From positions 496,001-560,000 of the forward strand of contig JAQCZH010000002.1 of NCBI GenBank assembly GCA_027682585.1: a stretch of 64,000 bases of DNA, given 5' to 3'. Under the pieces are notes generated by a model. It was not told the origin of the DNA and searched no databases. It was given only the letters and a program-made list of their open reading frames with translations. A program made the position numbers and the translations under genes. Source of the DNA: Lachnospiraceae bacterium AF51-6-b8A (GTDB taxonomy: Bacteria > Bacillota > Clostridia > Lachnospirales > Lachnospiraceae). Each line of letters begins with the position of its first letter. Position 1 is the stretch's first letter. Positions 8,924 to 18,471 of this stretch are shown in pieces.

Positions 8924-10321
8924 TCAACTCCAATACTCTGGAAGATATCTACTGGTATTAACAATCATATCATCAACCAGCACAGAAATATCTTTTTTTG
9001 AGATTCCATGTCCACGAACAAGCGGGTCTTCTTCAAATGCTTTCTTTACAAGTTCTCTATCTCCGGTCAGAGAAGCCCTCATGATCCGTTCATGGTTTTT
9101 AATGTGTGGTAATATCAAATCACGCACATTTGTCGGTAATTCCCCTGCAAAAATCGGCCGAATACAGTCTCTATCAAAGACCGCATTTGTCTCTACTACA
9201 GAATTGACCGGGAGATTCGCAATCTGCATTGCGCTATTTGGAATATTAACATTACTTATCATCCTCTTTATTCCGCACAGTGCTTTGATAAGCAGGATCC
9301 CTTCTTCACCAGTTGGCTCAAGCTTGATTTTTTCTCCTTTTTGCATAGATCGACTTTTTTCTAATCTGTCTTGTAAGTCCTTCTTCCTCCATGCAACTGT
9401 CGTTAAGCCAAATCCCCAATCGGAGACAGTTTTGGGATCCTTTAAATACAAATTTCCCGGCATAAATTCTGCCAGATGGCGGTCTCCTGCTGCTGCTATC
9501 AATCCATATTTTTTAAACAAGTCAAACTTTACTCGATGCTTGCAGGCAAAACTTGCATTTGCCCAATTCCCATCAACCTCTTGATACCCCTCTTCAAAAT
9601 GTTTATCAATATATTCTCGGTAAATCGGGAACAAATCCACCCCTTCGTAAGAGGCCCAATCAAACCAGGTAAAATGATTAATTCCAAGAACATTTACATG
9701 AATCTCACTCCTCTTTATATTCTGTATTCCTAATGATTCTTCAAGAATGCCCTTCAAAACTTTTTGTGTGCCAAATACCTCATGACAGCAGCCAAAGGCC
9801 TTGATCCCTGGGAATGCATGGTAAAGCATCTTTACGCAGAGACTCATTGGATTTGTATAATTGATAACCCACGCGTCAGGGCAAAATTCCTTTATTTTTT
9901 CAGCGAACTCCACGAACATAGGTAATGTTCGAAGGGCTCTTATCATGCCCCCAGGGCCCGCTGTATCGCCAACAGATTGGTATATCCCCAATCTTTCCGG
10001 CAAATGAACATCGGATTCCATTTCGTCAAAGGTTCCAGGCAAAATAGAAATCACCACAAAATCCGCACCACCCAGAGCTTCTTCATAAGTATTACATATC
10101 TGATATTTCCACTTCCCCAATACATCAGATCGTGCGCTCATCGCATTTCCAATTTTCTCGTTTGCCTCTGCAGCCTCATGATCAATATCATACAGACGAA
10201 CAACTCCTGATAAATCTGGATCTAATGCCAGATCTGTCATAAACGTCCACGCCCAACCGCGAGACCCGCCGCCAATATAAGTAATCTGTACATCCTCAAC
10301 TTTATGATCCCGATATTTCAT
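8924..10321 (-). CDS. lplD: GH4 family glycosidase, probable alpha-galacturonidase (LplD-type)
   Basis: A 465-residue GH4 enzyme. This family uses NAD+ and a divalent metal to cleave by an oxidation-elimination route. The N-terminal Rossmann motif YIGGGSRGW (residues 15-23), INYTNP and the metal-binding segment CHEV (179-182) are all present. In GH4, CHEV marks the alpha-galacturonidase group typified by Bacillus LplD, whereas CHSV or CHGV mark alpha-glucosidases or alpha-galactosidases. It is cytoplasmic. GGAGG lies six bases before the ATG. The gene order binding protein, permease, permease, GH4 parallels the lplABCD arrangement of Bacillus, although these permeases are ordinary MalF/MalG-like ones. 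The substrate assignment rests on the CHEV motif and is good but not proven. Confidence 0.85.
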   Translation of the reverse strand: MKYRDHKVEDVQITYIGGGSRGWAWTFMTDLALDPDLSGVVRLYDIDHEAAEANEKIGNAMSARSDVLGKWKYQICNTYEEALGGADFVVISILPGTFDEMESDVHLPERLGIYQSVGDTAGPGGMIRALRTLPMFVEFAEKIKEFCPDAWVINYTNPMSLCVKMLYHAFPGIKAFGCCHEVFGTQKVLKGILEESLGIQNIKRSEIHVNVLGINHFTWFDWASYEGVDLFPIYREYIDKHFEEGYQEVDGNWANASFACKHRVKFDLFKKYGLIAAAGDRHLAEFMPGNLYLKDPKTVSDWGFGLTTVAWRKKDLQDRLEKSRSMQKGEKIKLEPTGEEGILLIKALCGIKRMISNVNIPNSAMQIANLPVNSVVETNAVFDRDCIRPIFAGELPTNVRDLILPHIKNHERIMRASLTGDRELVKKAFEEDPLVRGHGISKKDISVLVDDMIVNTSRYLPEYWS

Positions 10322-10335
10322 ACTTAACCTCCATG

Positions 10336-11181
10336 TTATCCTTTCAATCCTGAAGTACTAATTCCCTCAACAATATATTTCTGCATAAAAATAAAAATCA
10401 ACATAATCGGAAGAATCGAAATGGTTGCCATTGCAAACATTGCACCATAATCAGATGATGTACTCGGATCCGAAAATAGTTTCAGCGCCAAACTGACAGG
10501 GTACAATACAGACTGATTCACATAGAGTAAGGCTGACAGGAAATCATCCCAACGCCACATAAATGAAAAGATACTGGCCGTGATTAGAACCGGCTTCATC
10601 AATGGAAATATAATTCGTCGAAACACTCCAAGATAGGAACATCCATCGATTTTAGCCGCTTCATCCAAATCATGTGGAATTCCCTCGATAAAACTGGTCA
10701 TTAGATAAACGAAAAACCCTTGTATTGCAAACCAGTATGGAACAATCAGTGGTTTATATGAATTGATCCACCCCAATTTTTGAAACCATAAATACTGAGG
10801 GATCATCAAAACCTGTGCCGGAAGCATCATTGAGAGCAACATGGCGACCTGAATCATCCTTCTTCCACGAAACCTGCATCGAGCTAAACCATAGGCAACG
10901 ACAGATGATGACAATACTGTTCCCACCGTTGCCACAAGGGAAATGAATAAAGAATTCGTAAGAAACCTGCCAAAATCAACACCCGCAAAGCCCTTCCAAC
11001 CATTGACATAGTTTTCCACTGTAAATTTCTTTGGTAACAACTGCTGCGCTGTCGTAAAAATGGTATTCGTCTCTTTGAACGAACTCATTATCATCCAAAC
11101 CAACGGATAAATCATGAGCAAACCACATATTGTAATTATCAGGTGATAAATGAATCTCCTGTACCTCCTTATTCTCATCAT
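10336..11181 (-). CDS. Sugar ABC transporter permease, MalG-like (CUT1)
   Basis: An inner-membrane permease of about 281 residues with six predicted transmembrane helices and the EAA loop EAAKIDGCSYLGVFRRIIFP that docks the ATPase. It is the MalG-type partner of the permease encoded just upstream. I start it at the ATG at 11181, which overlaps the stop of that gene (TGATG) and has GGGGGG six bases before; an in-frame TTG one codon earlier is less likely. It is followed at 14 bp by the GH4 gene, so it very likely imports galacturonide-type oligosaccharides. No ATPase gene is present in the module. Confidence 0.92.
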   Translation of the reverse strand: MMRIRRYRRFIYHLIITICGLLMIYPLVWMIMSSFKETNTIFTTAQQLLPKKFTVENYVNGWKGFAGVDFGRFLTNSLFISLVATVGTVLSSSVVAYGLARCRFRGRRMIQVAMLLSMMLPAQVLMIPQYLWFQKLGWINSYKPLIVPYWFAIQGFFVYLMTSFIEGIPHDLDEAAKIDGCSYLGVFRRIIFPLMKPVLITASIFSFMWRWDDFLSALLYVNQSVLYPVSLALKLFSDPSTSSDYGAMFAMATISILPIMLIFIFMQKYIVEGISTSGLKG

Positions 11182-12092
11182 CAAAATCCCCCCTCATACA
11201 CCCAAAACTTTTTCGTCGCGAAAATAACTAATGTAATCAGACCCACGATTGCCAGCATAATCCACGCCATTGCGGACCCGTACCCAGTATGATAAAACTC
11301 AAATGACTGCTGATACGTATAAACCGTATAGAACAGTGTTGAATCCATCGGTTTCCCCTGCGTAATAATGTAGCATTGGGTAAATGCCAAAAATCCATTA
11401 ATCATCTGCATCACAAGATTAAAAAAAATTGTAGGGGTTAACAAAGGCAATGTGATTTTCCAAAATTTCTTTGCCTTAGACGCACCATCTACCTCTGCCG
11501 CTTCATAAAGACTCGCAGGTATTTGCTTCAATGCCGCCAGAAAAATAAGCATTGAAGATCCAAACTGCCATACAGCTAATATAATCAGCGTCCAAATTGC
11601 TGTCTTTGTATTTCCCAGCCATGAAAAATCGACTGGGAATCCAAACACAGATAAGAACTTGTTGATAACACCATCAACAGCAAATAGCCGCTTCCACAAA
11701 ATGGCAACCGCAACAGATCCTCCAATGATAGATGGTAAGTAATACACTGCTCGATAAAAAGCAGCCATTTTACTCGGTTTAACCAACAGCATTGCTACTG
11801 CCAGCGCAAATATAAGGCGCAAAGGTACTGAAATCAAAGCGAAGTAAAATGTCACACCGATTGACTTTATAAATTTAGGATCATTTGTAAATAACTTAAT
11901 ATAGTTATCAAGGCCAATCCATTTTGGCGCGGACAAAATATTATAGTCGCAGAAAGAATAATATAGAGAAATACACATGGGGACAATCATAAACAGTAAG
12001 AACCCCACAATGAATGGCGATGTACATATATAACCTGTTGCCCGCTCTGTATTCATTTTTAGCAAAAAGGATTTTCTATTCTCCATCGACAT
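11181..12092 (-). CDS. Sugar ABC transporter permease, MalF-like (CUT1)
   Basis: A 303-residue permease with six membrane helices and the EAA motif EAAEVDGASKAKKFWKITLP. It forms the heterodimeric channel with the MalG-like protein next to it and receives substrate from the lipoprotein encoded 15 bp upstream. The start at 12092 has a GGGGG run four bases upstream; an in-frame ATG two codons later is a possible alternative. Unlike the other three sugar transporters in this window, the gap between binding-protein gene and first permease is too short to hold an RNA hairpin. Confidence 0.92.
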   Translation of the reverse strand: MSMENRKSFLLKMNTERATGYICTSPFIVGFLLFMIVPMCISLYYSFCDYNILSAPKWIGLDNYIKLFTNDPKFIKSIGVTFYFALISVPLRLIFALAVAMLLVKPSKMAAFYRAVYYLPSIIGGSVAVAILWKRLFAVDGVINKFLSVFGFPVDFSWLGNTKTAIWTLIILAVWQFGSSMLIFLAALKQIPASLYEAAEVDGASKAKKFWKITLPLLTPTIFFNLVMQMINGFLAFTQCYIITQGKPMDSTLFYTVYTYQQSFEFYHTGYGSAMAWIMLAIVGLITLVIFATKKFWVYEGGF

Positions 12093-12107
12093 GATGCCCC
12101 CATCTAC

Positions 12108-13421
12108 TTATTTCCCACTTTCTAAAATTTCATTTCCCTTATCAAGAAGAAGCTTTGCCGCTTCACTGGCACTGATCTTTCTATAAAGGACTTGTTCTTC
12201 CAAGCTCTTCAGTTGATCATACACCTGTGTTGCTCCACTTGGCGCCGCCGGACTGATAGTACTGCAGTTCGGTGTTACCACCTCATTAATATATTTAATT
12301 GCCGTTTGATTCGCCTGATCCATCTCCGGCGCAATTGTCTCAGACACTTTCTTCGAGATTGGCACTCCACGTTCTGCTAACAACACCTTATTGCAATCAA
12401 TAGAGTTTGTAAGATAATTGATCACTTCTACCGCTTGCTTTGGATTCTTGCAATCCGCAGATACACAGAAAAACTGACTTGGCTTCAAATAGTTTGATTT
12501 CTTAACGTTATCACTCGGCCACGTCATAACTCCGAACTCCATTCCTTCGGGAGCCGCCTTCTCTAATGCGTTTAGCTGGTTCGAATAGACAAATGTACAC
12601 CAAGACATTCGGTCGGGATTGCTCCCATAAATCATCATGTCCTGATCAATTGATCCAATCGTCACCTCAGAAAATGCGGATGGATCAATATGCCAGCCTT
12701 CTTTGATCCCTTTTTCCTCTAACTGAAAAAGTTTCTCGTAGTCCTTCGCGTCATCACTTCCCATTTTATTTCCATCAAAGAATTTTTTATCTTCCGCCCG
12801 CATAAAATACTCTGGAAGCGTTTCCGCATAATAACCAATGTTGGTTCTATATCCTGTCTTTTCTTTGATTGTCTTAGATATGGAGACAAATTCGTCCAAA
12901 GTCATTCCATCTTTGACAGTGACCCCTGCATCGGAAACAATTTTCTTATTGTACGCAAGCATTGGAGCATTTACTCCATTACATACCGCGTATGTTTTTC
13001 CGTTAATTTTCGCTGATTCCAGAATGCCCTTATCTACGTCATTTAATTTAAGCGTTCCGTCCTCAATATAGGATGTCAAATCAAGGAGTTGGCCGTTAGA
13101 TGCATATTGCTGATAGTACATCATATCCATCTGAACAATGTCTGGCATATTATGTCCTGCAGACGCTGTCGCTAACTTGTTCCAGTAATCTTTCCACTCG
13201 GAAAATTGGCCGTCGAAACTAACTTCAGGATGCTCTGAAGAGTACATCTGCAGTACCTTGTTTGTTCTCTCATTGCGAGTCTGATTCCCCCACCACGAAA
13301 AGGTCAACTTTACACTGCCCTGATTTTGATTTCCCCCTGTTCCTCCGTTATTTGTGCCGCAAGCTCCTAACATCACTGCCGCCGTTAATCCCGCAATAAG
13401 AAGACGTCCCTTCCCTTTCAT
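12108..13421 (-). CDS. Sugar ABC transporter substrate-binding lipoprotein
   Basis: A 437-residue extracellular solute-binding protein of the sugar type (SBP family 1). It begins with a lipoprotein signal: KGKGR, a hydrophobic stretch and the lipobox LGAC, followed by a Gly/Asn-rich linker, so it is anchored to the membrane by its Cys. The first mature strand LTFSWWGNQ is typical of the family. GGAGG is eight bases before the ATG. It is the first gene of the permease-GH4-esterase operon and is divergent from the two-component genes, which probably sense the same ligand. Ligand is inferred to be a pectin-derived oligogalacturonide. Confidence 0.92.
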   Translation of the reverse strand: MKGKGRLLIAGLTAAVMLGACGTNNGGTGGNQNQGSVKLTFSWWGNQTRNERTNKVLQMYSSEHPEVSFDGQFSEWKDYWNKLATASAGHNMPDIVQMDMMYYQQYASNGQLLDLTSYIEDGTLKLNDVDKGILESAKINGKTYAVCNGVNAPMLAYNKKIVSDAGVTVKDGMTLDEFVSISKTIKEKTGYRTNIGYYAETLPEYFMRAEDKKFFDGNKMGSDDAKDYEKLFQLEEKGIKEGWHIDPSAFSEVTIGSIDQDMMIYGSNPDRMSWCTFVYSNQLNALEKAAPEGMEFGVMTWPSDNVKKSNYLKPSQFFCVSADCKNPKQAVEVINYLTNSIDCNKVLLAERGVPISKKVSETIAPEMDQANQTAIKYINEVVTPNCSTISPAAPSGATQVYDQLKSLEEQVLYRKISASEAAKLLLDKGNEILESGK

Positions 13422-13554
13422 ATAAATTCCTCCTTTGAACTAGATTTCTGTTATTCTCATCATAAATTTTCGATCCCTTTTTAAAAATCAAAATTACCTT
13501 GCTGATTTGTTAAAAAACCTAGTATTTTTATTTTTCTAATGATTCTTTCTCTCT

Positions 13555-13560
13555 TATAAT
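13555..13560 (+). promoter_or_regulatory. Probable -10 box of the two-component operon
   Basis: TATAAT lies 26 bp before the histidine-kinase ATG. The matching -35 region (about 13532-13537, TTTTCT) is weak, as expected for an activated promoter. The 164-bp gap also holds the promoter of the divergent transporter operon. Confidence 0.5.
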
Positions 13561-13585
13561 TTAATTTATTGGCAGGAGGGTATGT

Positions 13586-15340
13586 ATGTTTAAAAGAATT
13601 CTTGCATCCAAGAAATTGACTATCGTGCAGCGGTTAAGAGTCTCCTTCCTCATCTCCATTGCTATCCCGATTGCTGTCACTACTCTGGCTTTTTCTCTCT
13701 ATATCAAGTCAAGTAACAACTTTAATTACCAAACTGTCTCCAAATTATTGACAAATTCTTCAGTGAATCTTTCCGGGAAAATAGCTTCCGTAGAAATGAT
13801 TGCAGACAGCGTCTTAGGAGATAGCTCAATTCAAAATGAATTATCTATATTAAAGGATCAAATAAATCCATCTGAAACTGACGGATATTCTATCCTGAAA
13901 AATCGCCTGGATAGTTACCTTCACAATGACCCGACCGGAGATATTGATTCCATCCGCTTAATAACCAACCAATATGATGTCACCCAATCCAGTCTCTACT
14001 CTACCGATCTCCCCGAATCAATCCGTACCGATCTCTTGAAAAGGGCGGATCAAGCCGATGGGCGAATCATCTGGGTCACTGACTATTCCCCGGAAAAGGG
14101 AATTTTTCTTGTGCGTAAAATCAGGCGAATTTCACATTTAAAGCTGGATACTCTCGGATACTTGATTATTAGTATTAGTCCTACTAAGTTACTTGATTCT
14201 ATTGTTGATAAAAGTAATTTCCCACAAGCTTTTTTCGCCATCTTAAATCATGATAAGACCATCGTAAAATCTGAATCCTTCCCCTCATCTCTTGATGAAA
14301 TCAATCTGGATTCTAATGATCCCTTCCAGATAAAAAAAATAAATCGACAGAGATATTTTATTGCGCACACACCAATTCATGCTCTCAACTGGACCTTTTG
14401 CTGTGTCATAGATTATGACATCTTATACCAGAAAATTTTATTATTCCGCAATGTTGCGCTTGGTTCTATGGGCTTTAGTATCCTTTCCGCTTTTTTGCTT
14501 TTAAAACTGACGACTGCTCCTATTTCTGCTTCCTTTATATCTCTGATTAAAAAAATAAACGCGTTTGGCCATGGCAATAATCTTACTGTTCCAGATCTCG
14601 CCAGCCATAAGAATCAATACGATGATGAGATTGGTCTTATTAACAAAAATTTCGATAAAATGACCCTTCGTATCCAAAGCCTAGTCAAAGAAAAATATGA
14701 AATGGAGCTCAGAGCCAAGGATGCACAGCTTAAAATTCTTGAAAACCAAATTAATCCACATTTCCTTTTTAATACTCTGGAATCCATACACTGGCGAAGC
14801 GAATCTCTTGGAGATGATATCATATCAAACATGACCGCTTCACTTGGAGACCTCTTACGTATATCCCTGTCCTCAGATAACATCCATTCATCTATCGCCC
14901 AGGAGCTTCAACTCGTGAGCAACTACATTCGCATTCAGCAATACCGCTATGATGATCTGACCTTCCAGGTCAATGTTCCCGATGAGTATATGAATGTATA
15001 CATGCCCAAGTTCACTCTCCAACCTCTTGTGGAAAATGCCATTCGATATTCTTTAGATGATGATAGTGACCAGTGCCATATTGCAATCAATATAACGCGG
15101 CAATCTGAAAATTTAGAGGTTTTATTGCAAAATTCTGGCTCTCAATTTCCTGATCATCTGATTCCAAATCTTGAAAACGGACTTCAAAAATCTCATGGAT
15201 TTGGGATCGGAATCTTGAACGTCAAGAAACATTTAGAGCTTGAATATGGAGATGACTTTCAAATACAAACATTTAATCAAGATCAACTTGCTTGCGTATT
15301 AATCGTAATTCCAATGGAGAGGAAAACAGAACAATGCTAA
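13586..15340 (+). CDS. Sensor histidine kinase, YesM type
   Basis: A 584-residue membrane sensor kinase of the YesM/LytS-like class. It has a first transmembrane helix at about residues 17-38, an extracellular sensor region, a second helix at about 286-308, a HAMP linker, the His_kinase domain with NPHFLFNTLESIHW (phospho-acceptor His392) and a C-terminal HATPase domain with the N-box LVENAIRYSL and a glycine box GFGIGILNV. AGGAGGG stands before the ATG. It overlaps the response-regulator gene by seven bases. YesM/YesN pairs typically respond to plant cell-wall oligosaccharides and activate the adjacent transporter operon; that role is inferred here from the divergent GH4-ABC genes. Confidence 0.92.
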   Translation: MFKRILASKKLTIVQRLRVSFLISIAIPIAVTTLAFSLYIKSSNNFNYQTVSKLLTNSSVNLSGKIASVEMIADSVLGDSSIQNELSILKDQINPSETDGYSILKNRLDSYLHNDPTGDIDSIRLITNQYDVTQSSLYSTDLPESIRTDLLKRADQADGRIIWVTDYSPEKGIFLVRKIRRISHLKLDTLGYLIISISPTKLLDSIVDKSNFPQAFFAILNHDKTIVKSESFPSSLDEINLDSNDPFQIKKINRQRYFIAHTPIHALNWTFCCVIDYDILYQKILLFRNVALGSMGFSILSAFLLLKLTTAPISASFISLIKKINAFGHGNNLTVPDLASHKNQYDDEIGLINKNFDKMTLRIQSLVKEKYEMELRAKDAQLKILENQINPHFLFNTLESIHWRSESLGDDIISNMTASLGDLLRISLSSDNIHSSIAQELQLVSNYIRIQQYRYDDLTFQVNVPDEYMNVYMPKFTLQPLVENAIRYSLDDDSDQCHIAINITRQSENLEVLLQNSGSQFPDHLIPNLENGLQKSHGFGIGILNVKKHLELEYGDDFQIQTFNQDQLACVLIVIPMERKTEQC

Positions 15341-16842
15341 AGGTGATTATCGCAGATGATGAAAGAAATATTCGCGAAGGAATCAAATTATCTATCCCTT
15401 GGACCGAGCTTGACCTGATGGTTGTTGACACCTGTAGAAACGGCGTAGACGCATATTCTTCTATTCTTGAATATACTCCTGATATTGTGATCACAGATAT
15501 CAGAATGCCAAAGATGGACGGGTTAGCTTTAATTCGAAATTGTTATGCCTTATTCCCAGACACAAAATTTATTATATTATCTGGCTACAATGATTTTACA
15601 TATGCGCAAGAAGCGATTCAGTATAAGGTACGCTTTTTCTTGCTAAAACCATGTTCAAAAGAAAAATTGCTCACATCCCTGAATGATATAAGACAAGAAT
15701 GCGTTCAACAAAAACTGCAACAGGAACTCTCTATTTCCTATCAAAAATCAATTCATCAGTTTGAAGCGAATCTCCTAGGCGACGCTCTTTTACAAATACT
15801 ATCCACGGGTAAGGCCGGCATTATGCACGATATCAATGCTGACTACATTGATTTCCAAAACTATTCCTTTCATCTACTGTTTGCCTTCTACCTTGAACCT
15901 GACCTGGCGGATGACTTCCGCCGGGCATTCCTTCAAAAATCGGGCTCTTTTGCATATGAAGTTCAGCCCTTCTTTCTCTATGTAAGGAATACTATGCTCA
16001 TTATTTGTTCGAATCACAATTATATTGGAAAAACAGATTTGATAAAAATCAGCACTCAGTTAAACGAGTGTGACCGTTTTCAAAGCGTAGAATACGAGCT
16101 TGAGGATAATTTGCTTTTCCAAGATCTAATAGATTTATTATTACGTAAAGTTAAGCGGTATGCAGAAATTTTTTTCTATTATAACCACCATTTTTTTAAT
16201 ATTTGTAAGTACGACGAACTCATAGAGCACATACATAATATCTGCCAGGAGATCAAACTGGAGAACGAGCAAGCAATCCTGCAAAAGCTTCAACATCAAC
16301 TCATAGAAGAACTGCGCAATGTTTCCAAAGTCACTTTATTGCGTGTTTTGCTAATTGATCTCCTCTCCCAATCTGTCAGTTTGAACACCTTAAAGATCCA
16401 AGAATTGACCAACCTTATCTCTCAAGAAGATGATTGCAATCATCTCTATCAGATTTTTGACTCTAATAAATCTGCTTTCCTCTCCTTTGCTGAAAAAAGC
16501 GAGAAAAAGCATAGTGACTACATCGACAAAATATTAACATACACCATGGAGCACCTGTCTGATCCGTCTCTGACCCTAAAATCGATCTCTGAAAAAATTC
16601 TTTTCATGAATCCTGACTATGTCAGCAGGCAATTTGTTATACAAACCGGTACAAAATACTCTAATTACCTAAATAACCTTCGTATTAACTCCGCCAAAAA
16701 TATTCTAAGGAATGATCCTCAAAAAAAGATTTACGAAGTTGCTCAGGAGATTGGCTTAGGAAATAACCCCCAGTATTTCAGCTCTCTCTTCAAGCAATAC
16801 ACAGGAATAAGTCCCACCGAGTTCATTGCAAAACAAGAGTAA
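15334..16842 (+). CDS. Response regulator with AraC-type output domain, YesN type
   Basis: A 502-residue response regulator. The receiver domain has the acidic pair ADDE (Asp8/Asp9), the phospho-acceptor Asp55 in VITDIRMPKMDG, and the conserved Lys in FLLKPC. A long helical middle section follows, and the last 100 residues form an AraC/XylS DNA-binding domain with two helix-turn-helix motifs (LKSISEKILFMNPDYVSRQF and IYEVAQEIGLGNNPQYFSSL). I start it at 15334 because the kinase stop overlaps this ATG and GGAGAGG lies just upstream; an earlier in-frame ATG lies inside the kinase gene. It is the expected activator of the divergent transporter-GH4-esterase operon. Confidence 0.92.
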   Translation: MLKVIIADDERNIREGIKLSIPWTELDLMVVDTCRNGVDAYSSILEYTPDIVITDIRMPKMDGLALIRNCYALFPDTKFIILSGYNDFTYAQEAIQYKVRFFLLKPCSKEKLLTSLNDIRQECVQQKLQQELSISYQKSIHQFEANLLGDALLQILSTGKAGIMHDINADYIDFQNYSFHLLFAFYLEPDLADDFRRAFLQKSGSFAYEVQPFFLYVRNTMLIICSNHNYIGKTDLIKISTQLNECDRFQSVEYELEDNLLFQDLIDLLLRKVKRYAEIFFYYNHHFFNICKYDELIEHIHNICQEIKLENEQAILQKLQHQLIEELRNVSKVTLLRVLLIDLLSQSVSLNTLKIQELTNLISQEDDCNHLYQIFDSNKSAFLSFAEKSEKKHSDYIDKILTYTMEHLSDPSLTLKSISEKILFMNPDYVSRQFVIQTGTKYSNYLNNLRINSAKNILRNDPQKKIYEVAQEIGLGNNPQYFSSLFKQYTGISPTEFIAKQE

Positions 16843-17018
16843 AATGGCGCAAACACATACGTAAAAGCGCTGTTATCAAAGTCGCTTCGCGGTATAAAAT
16901 GCTTTTCCTGCCAAGCAGAGATTCATTTTTCAGTTTGCCTAAAATATCCTCGTTTTCAAGACAAACTGCCGTTTTGCTTTTCTTCAATCGTTCTCGATGG
17001 AATACGATTAGCGCATCT

Positions 17019-18023
17019 TTAAGATATTGCCGTCGACTCCCTTTCCACCAGCTTCGCCTCAAAGCGAAGTTCTTTCACACTTGTCTTCTTCTTCTCATCC
17101 CTCTCGATCAGGTCAATCAGCTGATCTGCCGCCCGCGCCCCGATCTCAATTCCTGGCAATTCCATGGAAGTCAGAGAACTTTCCAGCATATCTCCCACCC
17201 GATGTCCAGTCATACTCAAGACGCAAATATCTTCCGGAACAGATACATCATTCTCCTTCAATGCCCGCAAGACACCCATCCCCTGAGCGTCAGTTGCTGC
17301 CATAATCGCATCCAGCCCCTCATAGCGATCCAAAAGCAGGTTGGTACAGTCATAGCCATAGCGCATGCCACGCTGGTCCGTTTCCTTATCGATGGTGATC
17401 TCTTCCAGTCCCGCCTCTCGAACAGCCTTGGCATACCCCTTGTAGCGGTCTTGATACGGGGGCGTCTGCATGGAGCCATTGATCAAAGCAATCTTCCGGC
17501 ATCTCCTCTCCAGCAAATGTCGCGTCGCCCGATATCCCACATCAACGAAGTCAACTATCGCACTGGAGAGACTCGCGTCATACTTACGAATCAGTTGCAG
17601 AACAGGAAGTCCCCCTGCCTGAATATCTCGCAGCAGGCGCGTATTTGCCCCTGTCTGGGCGACAATAATCCCATCGACAAATCCATTGCGCAAGCGATTC
17701 AAGCACTCCTTTTCCACACGCTTATCATCCAGAGTGTTGCAGAGCAGCGTATAGTATCCTCTCCTTCTAGCCTCTTCCTCAATCCCGGAAGTAAGCTCAG
17801 CAAAGATAGAAAAGGAAATCTTGGGGACAACCACTCCTATGGTATTGCGCTTTCCCTGGCGAAGCCCCCTGGCCAAAACGTTGGGCTGATAAGACAGTTC
17901 CTCCACAGCTGCCATGATACGAGCCTTCGTATCCGGATGCACATAAGAAGTATTGTTCAAGGCCCGCGATACCGTACTTACATCGACACAGGCCCTCCTG
18001 GCGACGTCCTTCAGTGTTGCCAT
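17019..18023 (-). CDS. LacI-family transcriptional regulator
   Basis: A 334-residue LacI/GalR regulator. Residues 1-55 are the DNA-binding head (LKDVARRACVDVSTVSRALN followed by the hinge helix VLARGLRQG), and the rest is a periplasmic-binding-protein-like effector domain (IGVVVPKIS, DGIIVAQT, AIMAATDAQGMGVL). It is transcribed divergently from the DHDPS-family enzyme and the NRAMP-like transporter, separated by a 448-bp region with a candidate operator and promoter. It therefore probably represses that pair. The ligand is unknown; a sugar acid or its breakdown product would fit a DHDPS-family partner. GAGGG precedes the ATG. Confidence 0.9.
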   Translation of the reverse strand: MATLKDVARRACVDVSTVSRALNNTSYVHPDTKARIMAAVEELSYQPNVLARGLRQGKRNTIGVVVPKISFSIFAELTSGIEEEARRRGYYTLLCNTLDDKRVEKECLNRLRNGFVDGIIVAQTGANTRLLRDIQAGGLPVLQLIRKYDASLSSAIVDFVDVGYRATRHLLERRCRKIALINGSMQTPPYQDRYKGYAKAVREAGLEEITIDKETDQRGMRYGYDCTNLLLDRYEGLDAIMAATDAQGMGVLRALKENDVSVPEDICVLSMTGHRVGDMLESSLTSMELPGIEIGARAADQLIDLIERDEKKKTSVKELRFEAKLVERESTAIS

Positions 18024-18337
18024 AGCTTTTCCCTCTCAAAATACCGTTACCATATGTCGATTGATACTAGACTGTCCCTATATAGAATATACCGATTCTA
18101 TCGATTGGGAGTCTACCAATATCGTTCGTCAATAACCCCTGCAACGCAAGATAACTGCACGTATCACTTCAAGGCAGCTCCATTTGCCTACAGACTATCA
18201 GATCAAAAAATCTTGTGCAAACGATTGTCTTATCTGAAGTTTCTCCGTATTCCCCTTTTTATTCAGCTGCTTTTCTCTTAAAATTTGCACAAATTCTACT
18301 GTCTAAAACTGGTTGTTTCCTCCAAGTTCTGCAACAA

Positions 18338-18356
18338 TTTGCAGACGATATGCAAA
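18338..18356. promoter_or_regulatory. Candidate LacI-type operator upstream of the DHDPS-family gene
   Basis: TTTGCA (18338-18343) and TGCAAA (18351-18356) form a perfect inverted repeat with a 7-base centre containing CG. It lies 24 bp upstream of the -35 box. Related TGCAA half-sites occur nearby at 18216-18222 and 18351-18369. LacI-family operators commonly have a CG centre, so this is a reasonable site for the neighbouring regulator. Confidence 0.45.
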
Positions 18357-18380
18357 GAATTGCAGAGGAGTCAGAATCTA

Positions 18381-18409
18381 TTGTGATTCCCAAATCCGCC
18401 TGTTATAAC
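18381..18409 (+). promoter_or_regulatory. Promoter of the DHDPS-family gene
   Basis: TTGTGA (18381-18386) and TATAAC (18404-18409) are separated by 17 bp. The predicted transcript starts near 18416 and gives a leader of about 55 bases ending in AAGGAGG. The rest of the 18024-18471 gap shows no further coding signal. Confidence 0.55.
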
Positions 18410-18471
18410 TAGACCATCGAAGGCCACCCACCAGGTGGATGACGCAACACAATCACGCAAGGAGGTCAGCT

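Noticed and set aside
16823..17062. Minus-strand frame of 79 codons beyond the LacI 3' end
   Set aside because: It overlaps the ends of both the response-regulator and LacI genes in other frames, has no ribosome site and no recognisable family.
17000..18281. Long plus-strand open frame opposite the LacI gene
   Set aside because: It is antisense to a clear LacI coding region with correct motifs and ribosome site.
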